Assembly: GCA_918026815.1 (NCBI GenBank)
Contig: CAKJVC010000068.1
Span: 682,001 to 746,000, forward strand
Direction: 5' to 3'
DNA: 64,000 nucleotides
Source: Chalara sp. BL73
Lineage: Eukaryota > Ascomycota > Leotiomycetes > Helotiales
A program made the position numbers and the translations under genes. Under the pieces are notes generated by a model. That model did no database searches and was not told the origin of the DNA. It was given only the letters and a program-made list of their open reading frames with translations. Shown in pieces: positions 20,365 through 34,011 of this stretch. The stretch's first letter is position 1. Every line of letters begins with the position of its first letter.

Positions 20365-22284
20365 TATGCCATATGGCAATGGTTTAATGTTAAGGATTCA
20401 TGGGAAATAAAACGTTCAAGGAGCGCACGTTGATCACCCGTGATGCAATCTGGCAGTATGTTCAAGCGGCAAGGCAGGAACATTTATCCGAAGTAACACA
20501 TGATCATGGTATTACATACCTTATCATGTAGCGAGCCCATGATAATAATACGGTGAAGCTGGAAATTAGGAGAATGCTCTGCAATGCTTAATCTGTCACT
20601 GCATTGGAGAATTTTACCTTGAATTTTTCTCTTTTTGCAATACCAGACGAGCAGTTCAATGGTCACGTGATATAGATACCGAGCAAGAAGGCAAGGCAAT
20701 CTTAAACTCCCATCCTACGTGCTCGAAAGTATCTTGAATCTGTTTGAAGTGTTCGGTCAACATACAGCCTGAATCTGATTTCAAAAGCCGCCCATCGCGA
20801 CTAGTATCCAAGAATGCCAGCGCAGAGATTGGGCAGCACAACATGAAGGAGTGTGGGCTGTCTTCTGACAGCCTTTGACCATAAAGAAGCGGAAGGACTG
20901 CGCAAAGAGGCTGCCTTGGAGAATGGCTCGCATGCTCTCTTACTACTGTATCATATGTACTTCGGTATCTCCAATAATTTTCATTTGTTGGAAACGGTTC
21001 GCGTGGAATCCCGTCTTATGCATCACGATGTCGCCCGATAGCAGAGAAAGCCTTTTCCCCATTTCCCCTTCTCGCAGTCAGTCAGCTTTCGCACAACATG
21101 GTGTAGGCCATTCTGCTATGGTTGGTCACACCACGGAAGTTGGTCTGCCTCACAGTTGAGCCATATAAATCGACATCTTGTGGTCATACCGTCGGGCGAA
21201 CCACTTTCGAGGGGGAACGTGGTTTGCGGAACGACGTGGTCAACAAGGTATCTAAAGGATCAAAGAGCCGACAGCCCAATGATGTCGTCTATCGAATGCG
21301 AGAGCCTCGATGGTCTCGAGCCCAGCCAAGTAGTAAGGCGAACAAGCGCCGTTTGCCTCACTTTTTTTATTGTTTGTAAAGGAACGAACCGGAAGCAAAA
21401 CCACCTCCTCAAGCAGTGTTGATTCGTTGCTTCACTTTTTTCTCAAGCCTGTAAAGGCTGGTTCTTTCTGCAGGGGACATGGGGGAGGGATTGGGGTGAG
21501 CGGTGTTTCCCATCTTGGTACAGGCATTGGTACAGGCATGTTTCCACACGCCCGATCGGTGAGCGAGCATCCACCACCACCACCAAGAAACATAGGGTAC
21601 TGTTTTCGTTGCTTTTGGTGATGAATTTGAACCACTAATAGGCCCCGGTCAATGTGCTATGGCCCTGCAAGGTTGCTGGAAAAAAATGACCACTGATGGC
21701 GACGTCGGGGCCTGACTAACACTGTTATGAACCACTAACATCACTGTATCTTCGACTGTAGGACCTATCCCATGCATGGACTTGCATATCCCGCATCTCG
21801 AACACGCAGTGATTGATCCCCACCGTTGTGCACCCCCCCAGCAAAAGCCTACTCCAAAAACCGCAATCACTCATCGTATCGTCATCTTGTCCAGGCCGCT
21901 TCTAAACTACCTTTCTGCACCTTCTCGGCCACGAATGGCTTGCAGGAAGTAGAAGAGCCCCAATTTTGTGGTACTCGACCTGATCCCGCTCCAACCAAGT
22001 ACATTAGTTTGTCTCTCCTCTGGCCATGCCCATCCATCATCCTTCCTCTTGTCGCCTTACTTTATGCCAACAGCCCTCTCGATCGTCTCTTTCTCCACGA
22101 CACCGCGAACTATCACTGTCCTTTGTCGAAAGCATAGCTGTATGTGAAGATCACAGTAACTTTCCTTCTTTTGAAACAGATCCGCTAATGACGCAAGGCT
22201 GCAGACGCTACAGCGTCGACGAGCATCTCGAGCAAAGCGCTGCAATAGTACTTTGTCTTGACTTCGTTTCAACAACAGTGCTCT
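20365..22284. promoter_or_regulatory. divergent upstream region between YOS9 and the zinc-finger gene
   Basis: About 1.9 kb between divergent start codons. It contains a TCACGTGA octamer at 20663-20670, roughly 300 bp upstream of the YOS9 start, and pyrimidine-rich stretches from 21890 to 22120 that look like the leader of the zinc-finger gene. Small ORFs here lack support. Confidence 0.4.
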
Positions 22285-24376
22285 ATGATGGACCCGAGAC
22301 CAAGGACGGTGACCTCTACCGATAAAGAACGGGCACTTCAAGCACTATACGCTCAACAGGCAGATATTGAGGCACAGATAGCTTCGCTCCTCCCTTCAAC
22401 CCCTTCTCCCTCATATCAACAACGCTCTCCTATACATAAGCAGCAGCAACGCCGGAATCATGTCCCTCGAACTATACCCGGAAGTTCCATGTCCCGACAC
22501 TTCTCTTCTGTAGGACATCTTTGGTTTTCCTCCCCTACCCTGCTCTAACAGCAAGTAGGATCGTAATGAAATCCCATCTCAAACACGTAGATCTCTTTCT
22601 CAGCAGTCGGCACCAAGCATGGCCAGGACTAACTCACACGACTCAACATCGGCACACAGAGGCGGAAACATGCCATTTACCGGAACACAGGCACCACCGC
22701 CGCTCTCGACTCTGCGACAAGACAACCCCATTATCGAAGCGTGGGCAAATCAAAATCAAACAGAGCAACCTCTGAGCCTATTCGCCTTCCCCCACCAGCC
22801 GAATCAATCTCAGCAACGCTTGTCATCGCGGAGAAAGCTCGTCCAAGAACAAGTCTCTCATTTAGAGAATGTTGGTGAGGATCCAGCCTCCTTTCTTTCT
22901 CGAAATGGACTTGCTGGACTACCCTCCCTATCTATAACGCCATCATCTACCTCGATATCATCTGTGAACACCCCCACTAGACTCAGCGCCTCACTGTACA
23001 ATATGCCAATCCCTGAAACGCCGACCGACTCGCAGTCCCTCACTACCGGGACAACTTTCACAAGCAACAATATGAGTCGACAAAACAGTGTCTACAGTGA
23101 GCCTGTGCTTGAAAGTATCCAAATGATGAGTTTCAATTCGAGTACTTCTTTTTCTACAGACATCAGTGGTCTTGATCATACTCTGTATGATCAAATCAGC
23201 CCTCATTGTATATCCTCTAGTCATAATCATCGTTCTTCTCCAGAGGAGCAGTCTCAGCTCCTTATTGGTGCCGGTGGTGCCAGTGGTTCTAGTCATTCTT
23301 CTCCTTTTCCATATGCTCTTGCTTCTTCAGAAGCTCATCTCCAGTCTTCTAGCCCTTTTACCTGCTCTCTTGGCGTGCAAATGGAAAAATCACAATCGAA
23401 TGAAAGTACTTCTTCGACGTTGTCATCGACATCATCTCGAAGCAAGCAACGCCTTCAAGATCAAATTGCAGTTGCTAGCGCACGTCCAATCATGCCCAAA
23501 GGTGGCGAAGGCATTGCGATGTCACGAGAGAACTCATCTCAATCAATGGCCCGTCTTGAGTCAAAAGACGGATCATCAGACAAGATTGCTATAACGAAAC
23601 CAGCTTACCAACGACCTAAGCATGATCGTGTCTTCTGCAGAAAGTGCGATGATCACCCTGAGGGGTTTCGTGGTGAACATGAATTGCGGAGACATGAAGA
23701 TCGCCAACATAAACGAATAGTAAAGAAATGGGTTTGCAAGACTCCACCAAACAGCCCAGACAGCCTACAGCCTACAGTGCCTCTCACCAGGTGTAAGGCA
23801 TGTCATCAACAGAAGAAGAAGTATGGTGCGTACTATAATGCTGCGGCCCATCTTCGTCGTGCACATTTCCGACCTCGAGCAAAAGGCAGGTCAAAAAGTA
23901 TTGGTAAAGCCGATGATGGAAACAAGCGAGGTGGCAAGGCTGGCGGGAACTGGCCAACAATGGATGAGCTGAAGCCTTGGATGGAAGAGGTGGAAGAATT
24001 GGCAACCGAATCCTCTTTGTTACTTTCTCAACAAGACGATATTGAGGCTTCTGATGACGAGAATGAGACGGTCGACAACCCCACATCCACCCGTAGTACA
24101 ACACAAACCAATTTCGACAACCAATACCTGATGTCCGATCCCATGTACGCCATTTACCCGTCGTCAAACAACAACGATTTGTTTAGCATCGAAACTATGC
24201 AATATCAGCTCTCCCTCGCATCACAAAGCAACACCGACCCTTCAATATGTGCGCAAGCTACATTTGACAGCTTCCCCAACTTCCCGCATGACCAATTGGG
24301 CTTCAGTACCTCACCCATCTCTTTGCCTCATGACCAACTTATGGGAATCAACTCTGTAAATTTTTCTTACTCATAA
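22285..24376 (+). CDS. C2H2-like zinc-binding protein, DUF7896-type putative transcription regulator
   Basis: Two exons (22285-22509 and 22559-24376) give 680 residues. The 49-nt intron has donor GTAGGA, branch CTAAC and a TAG acceptor; the join keeps the frame and yields SSDRNEIPSQTRRSLSQQSA. The first 45 residues hold a short helical segment (KERALQALYAQQADIEAQI). A long Ser/Thr/Gln-rich disordered region follows. Near residues 420-515 lies the conserved block KPAYQRPKHDRVFCRKCDDH, PEGFRGEHELRRHEDRQHK, KKWVC, then RCKACHQQKKKYGAYYNAAA and HLRRAHFRPR. It contains two Cys/His clusters resembling divergent C2H2 fingers, followed by WPTMDELKPWMEEVEEL. The C-terminal 150 residues are acidic and Ser/Asn-rich, which may be activating. 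The family is known from filamentous fungi; the DNA target is unknown. A short extra 3' exon after 24357 cannot be excluded. Confidence 0.85.
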
Positions 24377-27044
24377 TTTCTCTTCATGTTCATCACCATT
24401 TTAGGGTATGTTTCGAGTAAGCTGTTGACATATTTCTTTCTCTGTGCTATTCTTTTTATACCTTGATGTTTTACACTTTGGCGTTTCAGGTGCCGATATC
24501 ACTAGAGGATGGCAAAGGTTCGGTCTATCACGATGTCATGAGCAATGAATACCAGTGGCGTTTGAAGACAGGTATCACTTGTACAGTCAAGTGGATTGAT
24601 GGGTTATTACAATAGTAGTAATAAATGTAAAATCTATCTCAGACGCCTATTTCTCCCTATTAGACCTTTTCATTCTTAAAATCTGTTGCCAGCACTAGCC
24701 AAACTGGACAACTAGCGCATCCCAGCAACAGCGAGCGAAATCCTTCAAATCCGCACCTTAAACCTTTATGGGTGGTTGATAATATTGTGTACTTCATATG
24801 AAAATTAAATGGCACCTTTGGTCCATCAGTTACGGCAACCCCAGCCAGCTCTCACTGACCTTTTCAAATGCAACAATTCATACACGGCGCGCTCAAGTAC
24901 CAACCAAATTGTGAGGCAAACAAACATAAATTTCACCCCAGCCACAACAAGCACTTGCCTAGGTAGCCATAGATGCATTAGAGAGAGAAAGGTATGCTTC
25001 GTTCATTTTACCAACCTGTATTATTTCACGTCAGAACAAGTACCAACCCAGACGTGTAGCGTATCCAGACTGAAGTGATTTACCTTATTGTACGAGCACA
25101 CATTTCTAGGGTAGTGATATCCAATAAGCGATGCTTTAAGTGGAAAGCGGTAGGATTCTGTTTAATTTTGCAAGGCAAGGTCAACCTGCCACATCACAAG
25201 ACACACATATTCCACTATCCAACCAAGCAGATAGTCCTTCCATTGACTATCTGGCTCTTGATGCACCAGCTTGCGCAGGTGCATTTTGCTTGGGAAGAGT
25301 TTTAGGCGTGGATAAGCCGGTCTGGGCATCTCCCCCCTCATCGCATCACTACCAAGTCGTCTAGAAGATTATATCGGGATCTCAACGTCGGCCGACTTTA
25401 AAATTCCTTTCCGCTAGTAGGAACTCGTTCTTGACTGCGAGCAATGATTCAGCCGAAGCGCGTTGGAGTGCCCGGTTTTATTTTCCGCCGGAACAGTAGG
25501 ATCGTTACGGTAAGGCTTTGGTAAGGTAACTTCGCATTGGCGTTGCTTCTTAGTCCAAGACTCCGATTCAACCTGTCGCATGTTGTTATGGGGAATGTGG
25601 AGCGTGTGCCGCATCTGCAACTGACGATCCTGCATCGCCAGGAAGCTACGGAACCTTATCTCAACGTCACCCTCTGTTCTGGATATGCTTGGTTGATATC
25701 CACATGCTTGTTCGTGGAGAGAACTCACTGTGTCACCAAAGGACCACAAACCTCATAGTGAATGTAGACTGTGGGTCAAGGCCCCTTTTAATAAACAGTC
25801 GTGTTCTCTTGCTTCACAAAAGATAAAGTATCTATGGACTCTTGGTCCATCGCTTCTATCTCTAGGCGGAAGGTTTCTCAACGAAGAAGCCTAATTTCTT
25901 TGTCAACATACAGCTTTTGTGTGGCTCTTTTCTACCATGTTGCAAGTTGGATACGCATGTTTGATACATTTATGGCCGGTATATACAAGTTCTTTGAAGG
26001 ATCTAGGCATCTAATGCAATGTTTTGTTGATCTGATTTCAGTTGTTGCACAATGTCGGATTTGTAATGCTAGCCGGGTTGATAGCTGCAACACTCCAATG
26101 CACTCTAGCAGAAGATGGGGGCAACGACGATCTATTGTTAGAGGCAAGAGATATTATAGAACTGAAAGTTCAGTTGTTCTTTAGGTTTTAGAGTTCCAGT
26201 AGGGGTACTCTGTTGTTACAACAAATCGAAACCGTATGTTTCAAGTGAACCTGACGAGACTTCCTATGTCTAGATTGCGATCTGATAATTATTAAACCTA
26301 TACATGGCAGGAACGACGACTGGTGCGGGTGCGGCCGCATTTCTACCCAGTGAGGAGGAAGAGGGAGGGAGCGCCTTCCCTCAAGAGGGATCAGAACTAG
26401 AACCTCACTCCAGAGGCTGCTGAGCTTGAATACCATTTCCAAAAGGTACTCTTTCCATTGTCTTTCCTTTACATGAAGCAGAAATACCGACAATTTGATC
26501 TACAACTCTCTCTGTCCAGTTGGGTATTCTTACTGCAACTCTTTCTCTCCTTACTAGTTCGTCCTTCTTTCCATCTGCAGCCGCCTCCTTGTCAGTATGG
26601 TTCTAGCCCTAGAGTAACCTCAGACTGAGATCAGTTTGACACCATTATCGTTCGTCACCGCATTTCTCAACGCGAATTAAAGTGTACGGAGACCCTTACT
26701 AAGGGCAATTCCTGTTTGGCAAGCAAGTCTTCCTCTCATCTTCTTACAGCTCGAGAGAGACCGCGCCTTGGTCAACAGCCACTGGATATTATAGCGTCTC
26801 TACAACTAGTACATGCCTCCTTGATCTTCCTTTGGTCCACACACGTTCCGTTTCAGTGCCTTTGAGTTTATACAAGTATTCACTTGACACGGTAAGAATT
26901 TACTGCCTGTGCTCTCTCCCTCTTGGGCCGAATGCCTTTGTGCTGCCCCTCACCATGCATTTTTCAAGTCTCACTACAACATGGTTCTTTGCAAGAATAT
27001 CTAATCCGAATAGGTATTGCCGTCTGTAGATGTACCTAGTCACT
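24377..27044. other. gene-poor region, about 2.7 kb
   Basis: Only short ORFs occur, on both strands, with no recognisable motif, conserved splice pattern or repeat. The last 500 bp should be the promoter and leader of the rhodopsin-domain gene. Confidence 0.4.
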
Positions 27045-28610
27045 ATGACAGATTTTGACCCTGGATTCGTCCGCGACCTGGCCGTCGAGTCATGGATTGA
27101 GTTCGCTTTCGGTATAATTACCATCCTACTACGCATGTATGTCCTTCTATTCTCTGCAATAGATTAGCTACCTAACGTATTCTCTAGCTATGCAAGAACT
27201 CGAAAGGAAAGCGTCCGAGGCCTTAATACTGGTGATTGGTTGATGTTTGGGGCTTTGGTAAGCGTCTTCTCTCCGCTGAGAGAACAAAACTAATGTAACT
27301 TAGATCGCGTATACGATTCTCGTTGTATGCCTGAACATAATTGCTGCGGGAGGTGGTAGCAATTTGTACGAGCCTGAATATTTTGAAAGCTTCAGTACAA
27401 AAGAAATTGAGGCCCGTGTGTTTGGTTCCAAGATTGTAGTTGCATCAGAGCAGGTACGTATTTCTATCGCATATCAAGGTTACACACTAAGTCTGCGCAG
27501 GCAATGCTACTTACAATCTATTTAGTCAAAGGCAGCATCCTATTTATGTACTCAAAGATGACTACAATCCTTCCGACTACCGAGCACCTGAAATACTTAG
27601 GGGGATACATTGTTGCTGGCTTCATCGCTACCGAGGGTACGTTCTTTACGGCTTGCCGTCCATTTCGTGGGTATTGGGCAATGCCACCACCAGATCCCCA
27701 ATGTACAACCCTGGAAAACTACGCCATTGTACAGGCTGTATTCAATATCTCATCGGACATCATGATGCTCTGCTGGGTTCTTCCTATTCTCTGGAGCACC
27801 AAATTAGCTGCTCCTCAAAAGTCGGTTTGCCTGGGATTGTTCGGCCTGGGTATTTTTGTCATCATTGCTGCCTTACTCACAAAAGTCTTTAACCTCACAG
27901 ACGTTTACAGTCCAAATTATATGCGTTGGTATACTCGGGAAAGCTCGGTTGCAATCTACATGTCAAATATGCCATGGATTTGGCCTGAGTTGAAGAGATG
28001 GATTCCTTGTCTCCAAAGAATGTTTCCTGATATCCAAGGAGTAGGTTACGATAGTCTAGGAAGGACGTCCTCGAGCCGGCGAACAAGTTGTGGTCCCGAG
28101 CGTTATAGCCAATCACTCATGCTAGAAAATATTAGAGGATCGCCTACGGTTGTTCAAGGAGGGATTTCACTTGCGGTACAGCATCGAATTCGCGCACATC
28201 GGGAGATCGAGAACGAACTACTAAGGAGAACCCCTTCCGAGACTGAACTGGACCAGGCCTTGCACACAAGAAATTATAGTACTGAGACCGGTGACAATCT
28301 GGAGGTTCAGCCAAATAGTATCAAGAAGAGAACGACTGTTCGAATCGAGATATCCGATCGCGATGTTATTGAGCCTGATGTTGAACGAGGTCTGGGGAAT
28401 TCTGCCCAGGACACTACTCTCGATTCGGAGACGGAGGTTGCGTCAACCATCAGCAACGGCAAGTACACTGAGATTGGAGCTTCTTCGCCTGTAAACGACA
28501 AGAGGGTTGGAAAGCAAGATTCTGCACCTCACCCAGACGAGATCTCTAATTCTGAAAAGGATGATAAGCCAGCAAAGCAGGATGAGGGCACTGAGCCAAC
28601 TAAAATATGA
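27045..28610 (+). CDS. fungal rhodopsin-domain (PTH11-related) integral membrane protein
   Basis: Four exons (27045-27136, 27188-27257, 27304-27453, 27501-28610) give 473 residues; the three introns are 46-51 nt. The ATG at 27030 is also in frame, just after a stop, but 27045 has the better context (A at -3). Seven hydrophobic segments can be followed in the first 300 residues, for example WIEFAFGIITILLRI, YTILVVCLNIIAAGG, AMLLTIYLVKGSILFMYSK, GGYIVAGFIATEGTFFTAC and VCLGLFGLGIFVIIAALLTK. The typical landmarks are present: RxGxGD-like NTGDWLMF after helix 1, CRPFRGYW, and Asp/Asn in FNISSDIMMLCWVLPI. The C-terminal 170 residues are a polar cytoplasmic tail. This family includes surface receptors of the PTH11 group, but most members have no known ligand. 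Confidence 0.88.
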
Positions 28611-31323
28611 AGCTTTAAGGGATCCAATGCTTAACACTGCGCTATGTAATAAACCATGCGGCAAATCTTTCCGCAAAATGGCCCATGTTTGTACCATATA
28701 CGAGTTTTCGTTTATGTTTGGCGGCTCTGTGTTCGATGATGAATGGTTCATATTCTAAGGAGTGTGATATGGCCAATGGGGTTACATTCAAAGGGCGGTA
28801 AATTATCTGAGGTATGAGATGAATTACTAGTGGGAAGAAGTTGTTTTGCTATGGCTGTTGTTGTTTGAGGTGGATAGTTTGCATCATCATATACCCGCTC
28901 TGCATGTCTGGAGTTTGCTTTCCCAATGAGTCAAAGAACTTGTGTTCAGTAACTCTTTTTTCCCTTATACTTGATTTGTGACCAGCGCTTCCCTTTTGGG
29001 AGGGGTGTCTTGTTGCATCAATGCCCTGATATAGTCGAACGGGCAACGGGAGGGAGCATGCATTTTGCACTATCTGCCAAATGAAATTCTTACAGGCCTT
29101 CCACTTGCAGAGTTGATCTCTTTTTTCATTTCTACTTTTACCATCGGATTTGCCCTTAAATCATCTATACGGTGAGGATGGGTTGGTGTGGAATCTTGGC
29201 ATTAAATCCTGCCGTGACAAGAGACGCCTTAGTGGATTGTACGGTACATCTACTGCTAATTAAAAAAAAAGAATAAAAGGACGTCATCATAAGACGGGGG
29301 ACAGATATGCCCTCTGAGATAGGGATTTTGATTACTAGAATAAGGGAATTCACCACAGGAAACAGAGACCGGCGGTCTCCCGCGGACTTATTCAGGAATG
29401 CGTAACAAGGGGTAATTGCTCGCTTGCATATCAGTTTTAACATGAAGGCGCTCCTGTACGTAAACAAAACAAAATCAAAGAATAATATTAACACGCTCTA
29501 TAAGAAGCAACTGGATCAGCTCCCCCATGTGTACGGTAGTTAAAGTCATTCCATCCCTTTGCAGAACCCCCATTTGACAATTTCCCGCTGTCCCCACGCC
29601 CGACTAGTTCCGCGGCCCCCAATCACCGCTCCCGTGATTAGCCGAGATCGGATTAGTGGTGGGGTAGAAAGGTCACCCACCTCCCCCCTCCATGCAGCAA
29701 TGTCGTAAGGGATGCATGCATGCATGCATGGAGCAGGAAGTGTGTGCTTTTGATATCTCTTCTCCCACCAATTTGGGGGTGGAAAGAATGGGCCAATTGG
29801 AGGATCCGGTATCGAAGCAATGGCTGCTATCATTCTTGGTCGTCAATGGGGTGTTGAGGGCTAGTTTTCTTGGTTTCGAAGATGGTGGTGTTGTCTGGAT
29901 CTGTGACTGAAAATGGGTCGTGTTTTGCAATTGAGGGACGGGATAGGGGAAATGCGCCTGATATGATTGTGCAAGAAAAGGGCGAATCGACGCGTATCCT
30001 TGCGGATTAAGACAATGCTTTGCGTTGAAGCATCCTACTCGGAATAAAGCTGGTATGCCATTTTCTTTTCGACCATTTCAGTGAGTTAGCTAACTCAACT
30101 GCAGGCTATTGAATTGTTGTCAATGGCGTCACGTTCGACTTCCATATCCTTCCTCTCTCATTCACGAACCAAGCACGCACGGATCTGATCTCTAGTGGTG
30201 TTGTTGCCAATCGTTCTGCGTCCTTCAAAGGGCTGGGTGGCCTAGAAATAAGGATTGGATAATGTCAGGGAGTGGAACTTCTTAGGTCATTATTATACCA
30301 CAAGATGCCTTTTACAATGGATGCAGACTGAATGTTTGGCGTAACGAGGATGAGGCAGGACCAAGTTACGGCACGAAGCCGACTTCGAGTTAGCATTCTC
30401 GATGAGCAGTCGAGCAGGAAATAAGAGAGCCGGTGAGGCTGTACAAGATTACCATTAAGGAACCTCTAGGGTATAGTGTGGGAAAGAAGATTCGAGCTGG
30501 TAAGAAACATCGGTTGACACTTGCTTTGTTTTTAAGGTTTTTGGTGGCTGGTTTGAATCAATTGCTATAATTTATGTGTCATTGACACCAGTTCACTTAT
30601 CTAGGATGCTCAAAAGGCAAAAACATGTATAGATATTCTGATCGAAAGAGCTAACGCACTCAGGATTGTCATTCATTATGACACTTATTCCTATATAAGC
30701 GATGCGGGGCCTTTTCACGCTGTTTTAGAGTCCTTGTTACATGTTTCGCTCACGGTGATGAGCGAAAATACTTATAATAAAGCTTTATAGTTACTCTTTA
30801 CTGACTATTATCTTAAGACTATTTTAATGTTGTATTGTAATGTTGTATTGCAGATTAATGTTAAAAATGACGTATGCTTATGTTCAAAAAATTAACTACG
30901 AAAAATTCTCCTCACACACTTGAAAACTACCGGGAAAATATAAATAATAATAGCCACGCTGAACTATAAAAAGTCCGATAGGCAATGGATGCTTCATAAT
31001 AACCTTTAAACCGCCCCTTATATGATCCAAGCTAGTTTCAAGGACAGTGCCTAGATGCGCCGGCCTCCGCCGCTATCGGGTAGCAAATTTCGCATCGCAA
31101 ACCGACTCTTTTTATTTATGGCGGGGTGGTTCCAGTCTTTCTTCTCTTCTTGTTAAGGTGCGTTGCTAAATTCCACTCTACCTCCAATTGAGTCAATTGA
31201 TTTCTAACAAACCACAGGCATACCTGTCCGCAAATATAGATCACTTCAACTTTTTCTCCAAGTAGTTGCTATAGATTTTTGGCCCACGCGCATCGCAAAC
31301 GGCCACCCCACTTCCAAGTCAGG
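28611..31323. other. gene-poor region, about 2.7 kb, upstream of ADE12
   Basis: I find no supported gene. The stretch 30720-30980 is markedly AT-rich and contains two adjacent copies of AATGTTGTATTG near 30826-30851. The final 150 bp include the pyrimidine-rich ADE12 leader. Confidence 0.45.
29712..29730. repeat. ATGC tetranucleotide microsatellite
   Basis: Nearly five copies of ATGC give a self-complementary 19-nt run in non-coding DNA. Confidence 0.85.
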
Positions 31324-33266
31324 ATGGCAACCGTGGTGTTAGGAGCGCAATGGGGAGATGAGGGCAAGGGAAAGCTGGTGGATATCCTGTGCCCTCAGAT
31401 GAAACTTGTGTGCCGTGCCCAAGGTGGAAACAATGCTGGACATACAATCGTGGCAGGAGGACAGTCCTACGATTTCCATATCTTGCCTTCAGGACTGCTG
31501 AACCCGGACGCGACAAACCTGGTAGGTTCAGGCTGCGTGGTTCATGTTCCGGCGCTATTTAAAGAGCTTTCCGACCTCGAGGCCAAGGGTTTGCCCAATG
31601 CGAGAGACCGGTTGTTCATCAGCGATAGAGCTCACGTCGTATTAGATCTTCACCAAAAGCTAGATGGCATAGAAGAGACAGAGCTCAAAGGCGGAAAAAT
31701 TGGTACAACAGGCAAAGGAATTGGGCCATGCTACAGTACAAAGGCTTCGAGGAGTGGCATCAGAATTGCTGACGTGTTCAATGAAGAGCTTTTTGAGAAG
31801 AAGGTTAGAACTCTCGCTGCTGGGTTCAAGCAGCGATTTGGCGACCTGCTGCAATATGATCCAGAAGAGGAGATTGCTCGATTCAAGACCTATAGAGAGC
31901 AACTGGCGCCCCTCGTTATTGACCAGCTTCCGCTCCTTATAAGCGCCCAGGACGCGAAGACGCCAATTCTGATAGAAGGAGCAAATGCTATCATGCTTGA
32001 CATCGATGCTGGAACATACCCATTTGTCACATCAAGCAACAGTAAGTGCTCCATTTATTTAGACTAAAAGGGGAGCAGTGAAGAGTTTTAGTCGTAGTAT
32101 TGCATAGAATTACAGCTGCGACCTGCCCTCTCACCTCGAGCTCTCTCCACTATTCTCTAAAATGGCAAAACTAACACCAACGATGGGTAGCCGGCCTAGG
32201 AGGAGCATTCACTGGCCTAGGAGGACTAAACCCAAGGAACGTGAAGTCCGTCATTGGAGTTGTGAAGGCCTATACTACAAGGGTTGGAGGGTAAGTGCTC
32301 TCTTGTAGTGTCTGGATAAGATCGAAGATACTAGTCTCAGTTATGATGAAGACGCACACATAGGATCTTCCATTTTTGTCTAGCCTCTATCACTGCTTAT
32401 GCTATTCCCTATCCCTCTCAAGCTGGCAAGGCTTGCACTAATAACCTGCAGTGGCCCTTTCCCAACCGAAGCACTCAACGAAGATGGGGACAAATTACAA
32501 CAGATCGGAAGAGAGTTTGGCGTATGCATTCTATCTCTTTGCACTGTGTTGCAACGTAGTTCTGAAGAATCACAAAAATATTTTTTGCTAATTTTGAGAT
32601 GTTAACTAGGTCACAACCGGTCGTAAACGACGTTGTGGATGGCTCGATATTCCAGTGGTACGATACTCGGCAGCCGTGAACAGTTATACTGAGATCAATC
32701 TTACGAAACTTGATATCCTCGACACCTTCCCTGAGATCAAGATCGCTGTGAACTACAAAGATCCACAGACCAAGGAAGTCATTCATGGCTTCCCAGCAGA
32801 TCTATCTGTAGTTGAGCAGCTGGGGGTGGAATATGTAACCATGAAAGGTTGGATGACTCCAATCGGGGCGTGCAAGTCGTTCTCTGATTTGCCGGAAGCT
32901 GTAAGTGTTGTCTCATGTGGTGTCACAACTGATTTGCTGACTCTATCTTGTAGTGCAGAGCGTATATAGAGTTCATAGAGAAGGAGGTTGGTGTGAAGAG
33001 TGAGTACTCCCTTTGCTTCAGCATTGCTTTTTAAGTCGAGGCTTTTGTCGAAATGATGCCTCTGGAGTACATTTTGAAGCTCTTGTCTTATCTCGACTTT
33101 CGTGTCATATGTCCCCTTTCCAATCTTGCTGTCATCGCCGAAATGCTGACTCACATCTGGTAGTTTCCTATATAGGTATTGGTAAGTCAAGTCCTAGGCT
33201 CACCATTCAAAGCTACTGCTAACAGGCTATTCAGGACCAAGACGCGAGGACATGATCATCAGGTAG
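31324..33266 (+). CDS. ADE12: adenylosuccinate synthetase
   Basis: Seven exons (31324-32041, 32191-32290, 32452-32521, 32610-32900, 32954-32999, 33164-33181, 33235-33266) join in phase to 424 residues, the usual length. The enzyme uses GTP to join IMP and aspartate, the first step from IMP to AMP. Visible signatures are the P-loop-like [14 protein letters not shown] at the N-terminus, [10 protein letters not shown], the second signature [20 protein letters not shown], the switch region around VGGGPFPTE, and [12 protein letters not shown] in the C-terminal half. The last three exons are very short. Exon 6 is only 18 nt (SYIGI plus split codons), and the correct join to exon 7 uses the TTCAG acceptor ending at 33234, giving the family ending [11 protein letters not shown]. 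The start at 31324 matches the family; the upstream in-frame reading has no ATG. Confidence 0.95.
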
Positions 33267-34011
33267 GAGAGACTTATATGCTCTGCTATTAAACTCATAT
33301 CTGTCGATGTGAAGACGCAGGTCTTTTTTTGCAATTAGCATAGAAATAGTGTTATCAACACAAGTCTAGAAGAAAAATATTTTCTATCGCAGATGCCTCC
33401 TTATTTATTAACAAAAACTTTTTGCAGTGCCATATTCTTATCGATGTCCAACCGCCCCTGCTTTCTTATGTGGGAGCACGTATGCTCCCCGACGTCTGCA
33501 TTGGATTGTGTAATACCGTCAAATAGTGAAGCTTGATCTCTTTCACCTATGGACAGCTGAAATAGTAGCACGATGCACATGGCAATAACTGGAACTTCTA
33601 CAGCTGAAACCGCGCATTGGCCCTTGTCTGCAGCTGAGATGAGAAAAAAAAGGGTTACCAAGCTAGTCAGGCGTCGTGAATGCTATCGATCAAATTACCT
33701 CTTCGCGATCTGTAGAGCTAGAGACCGAGCAATAGCCCTAGATTTCCAGCTTGGGGGCGTGGGTTTCCCGTTCTTTTTTGTTGGTTTTAGGCGCCATCTT
33801 CACGATTTCCTATCAGGAATGGCCTCTCACCTTAAGACGCGATATACAGACCGAGGCTATATGAGCTCACCGTCACTCCCAAAGGCTTTGGCCTAGCAGA
33901 AATTTATCATCCTGCTATTTGTTCGCTTTAACGGCTTGGAAAACTGTTGAAAAAAAAATCAAACAGAACTTTTTCTGCATACGCCAGCCATACCCATCTC
34001 CTCAATGTCCT
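33267..34011. other. convergent intergenic region
   Basis: About 745 bp between the 3' ends of ADE12 and the DJ-1-type gene. No gene is supported. Confidence 0.45.
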
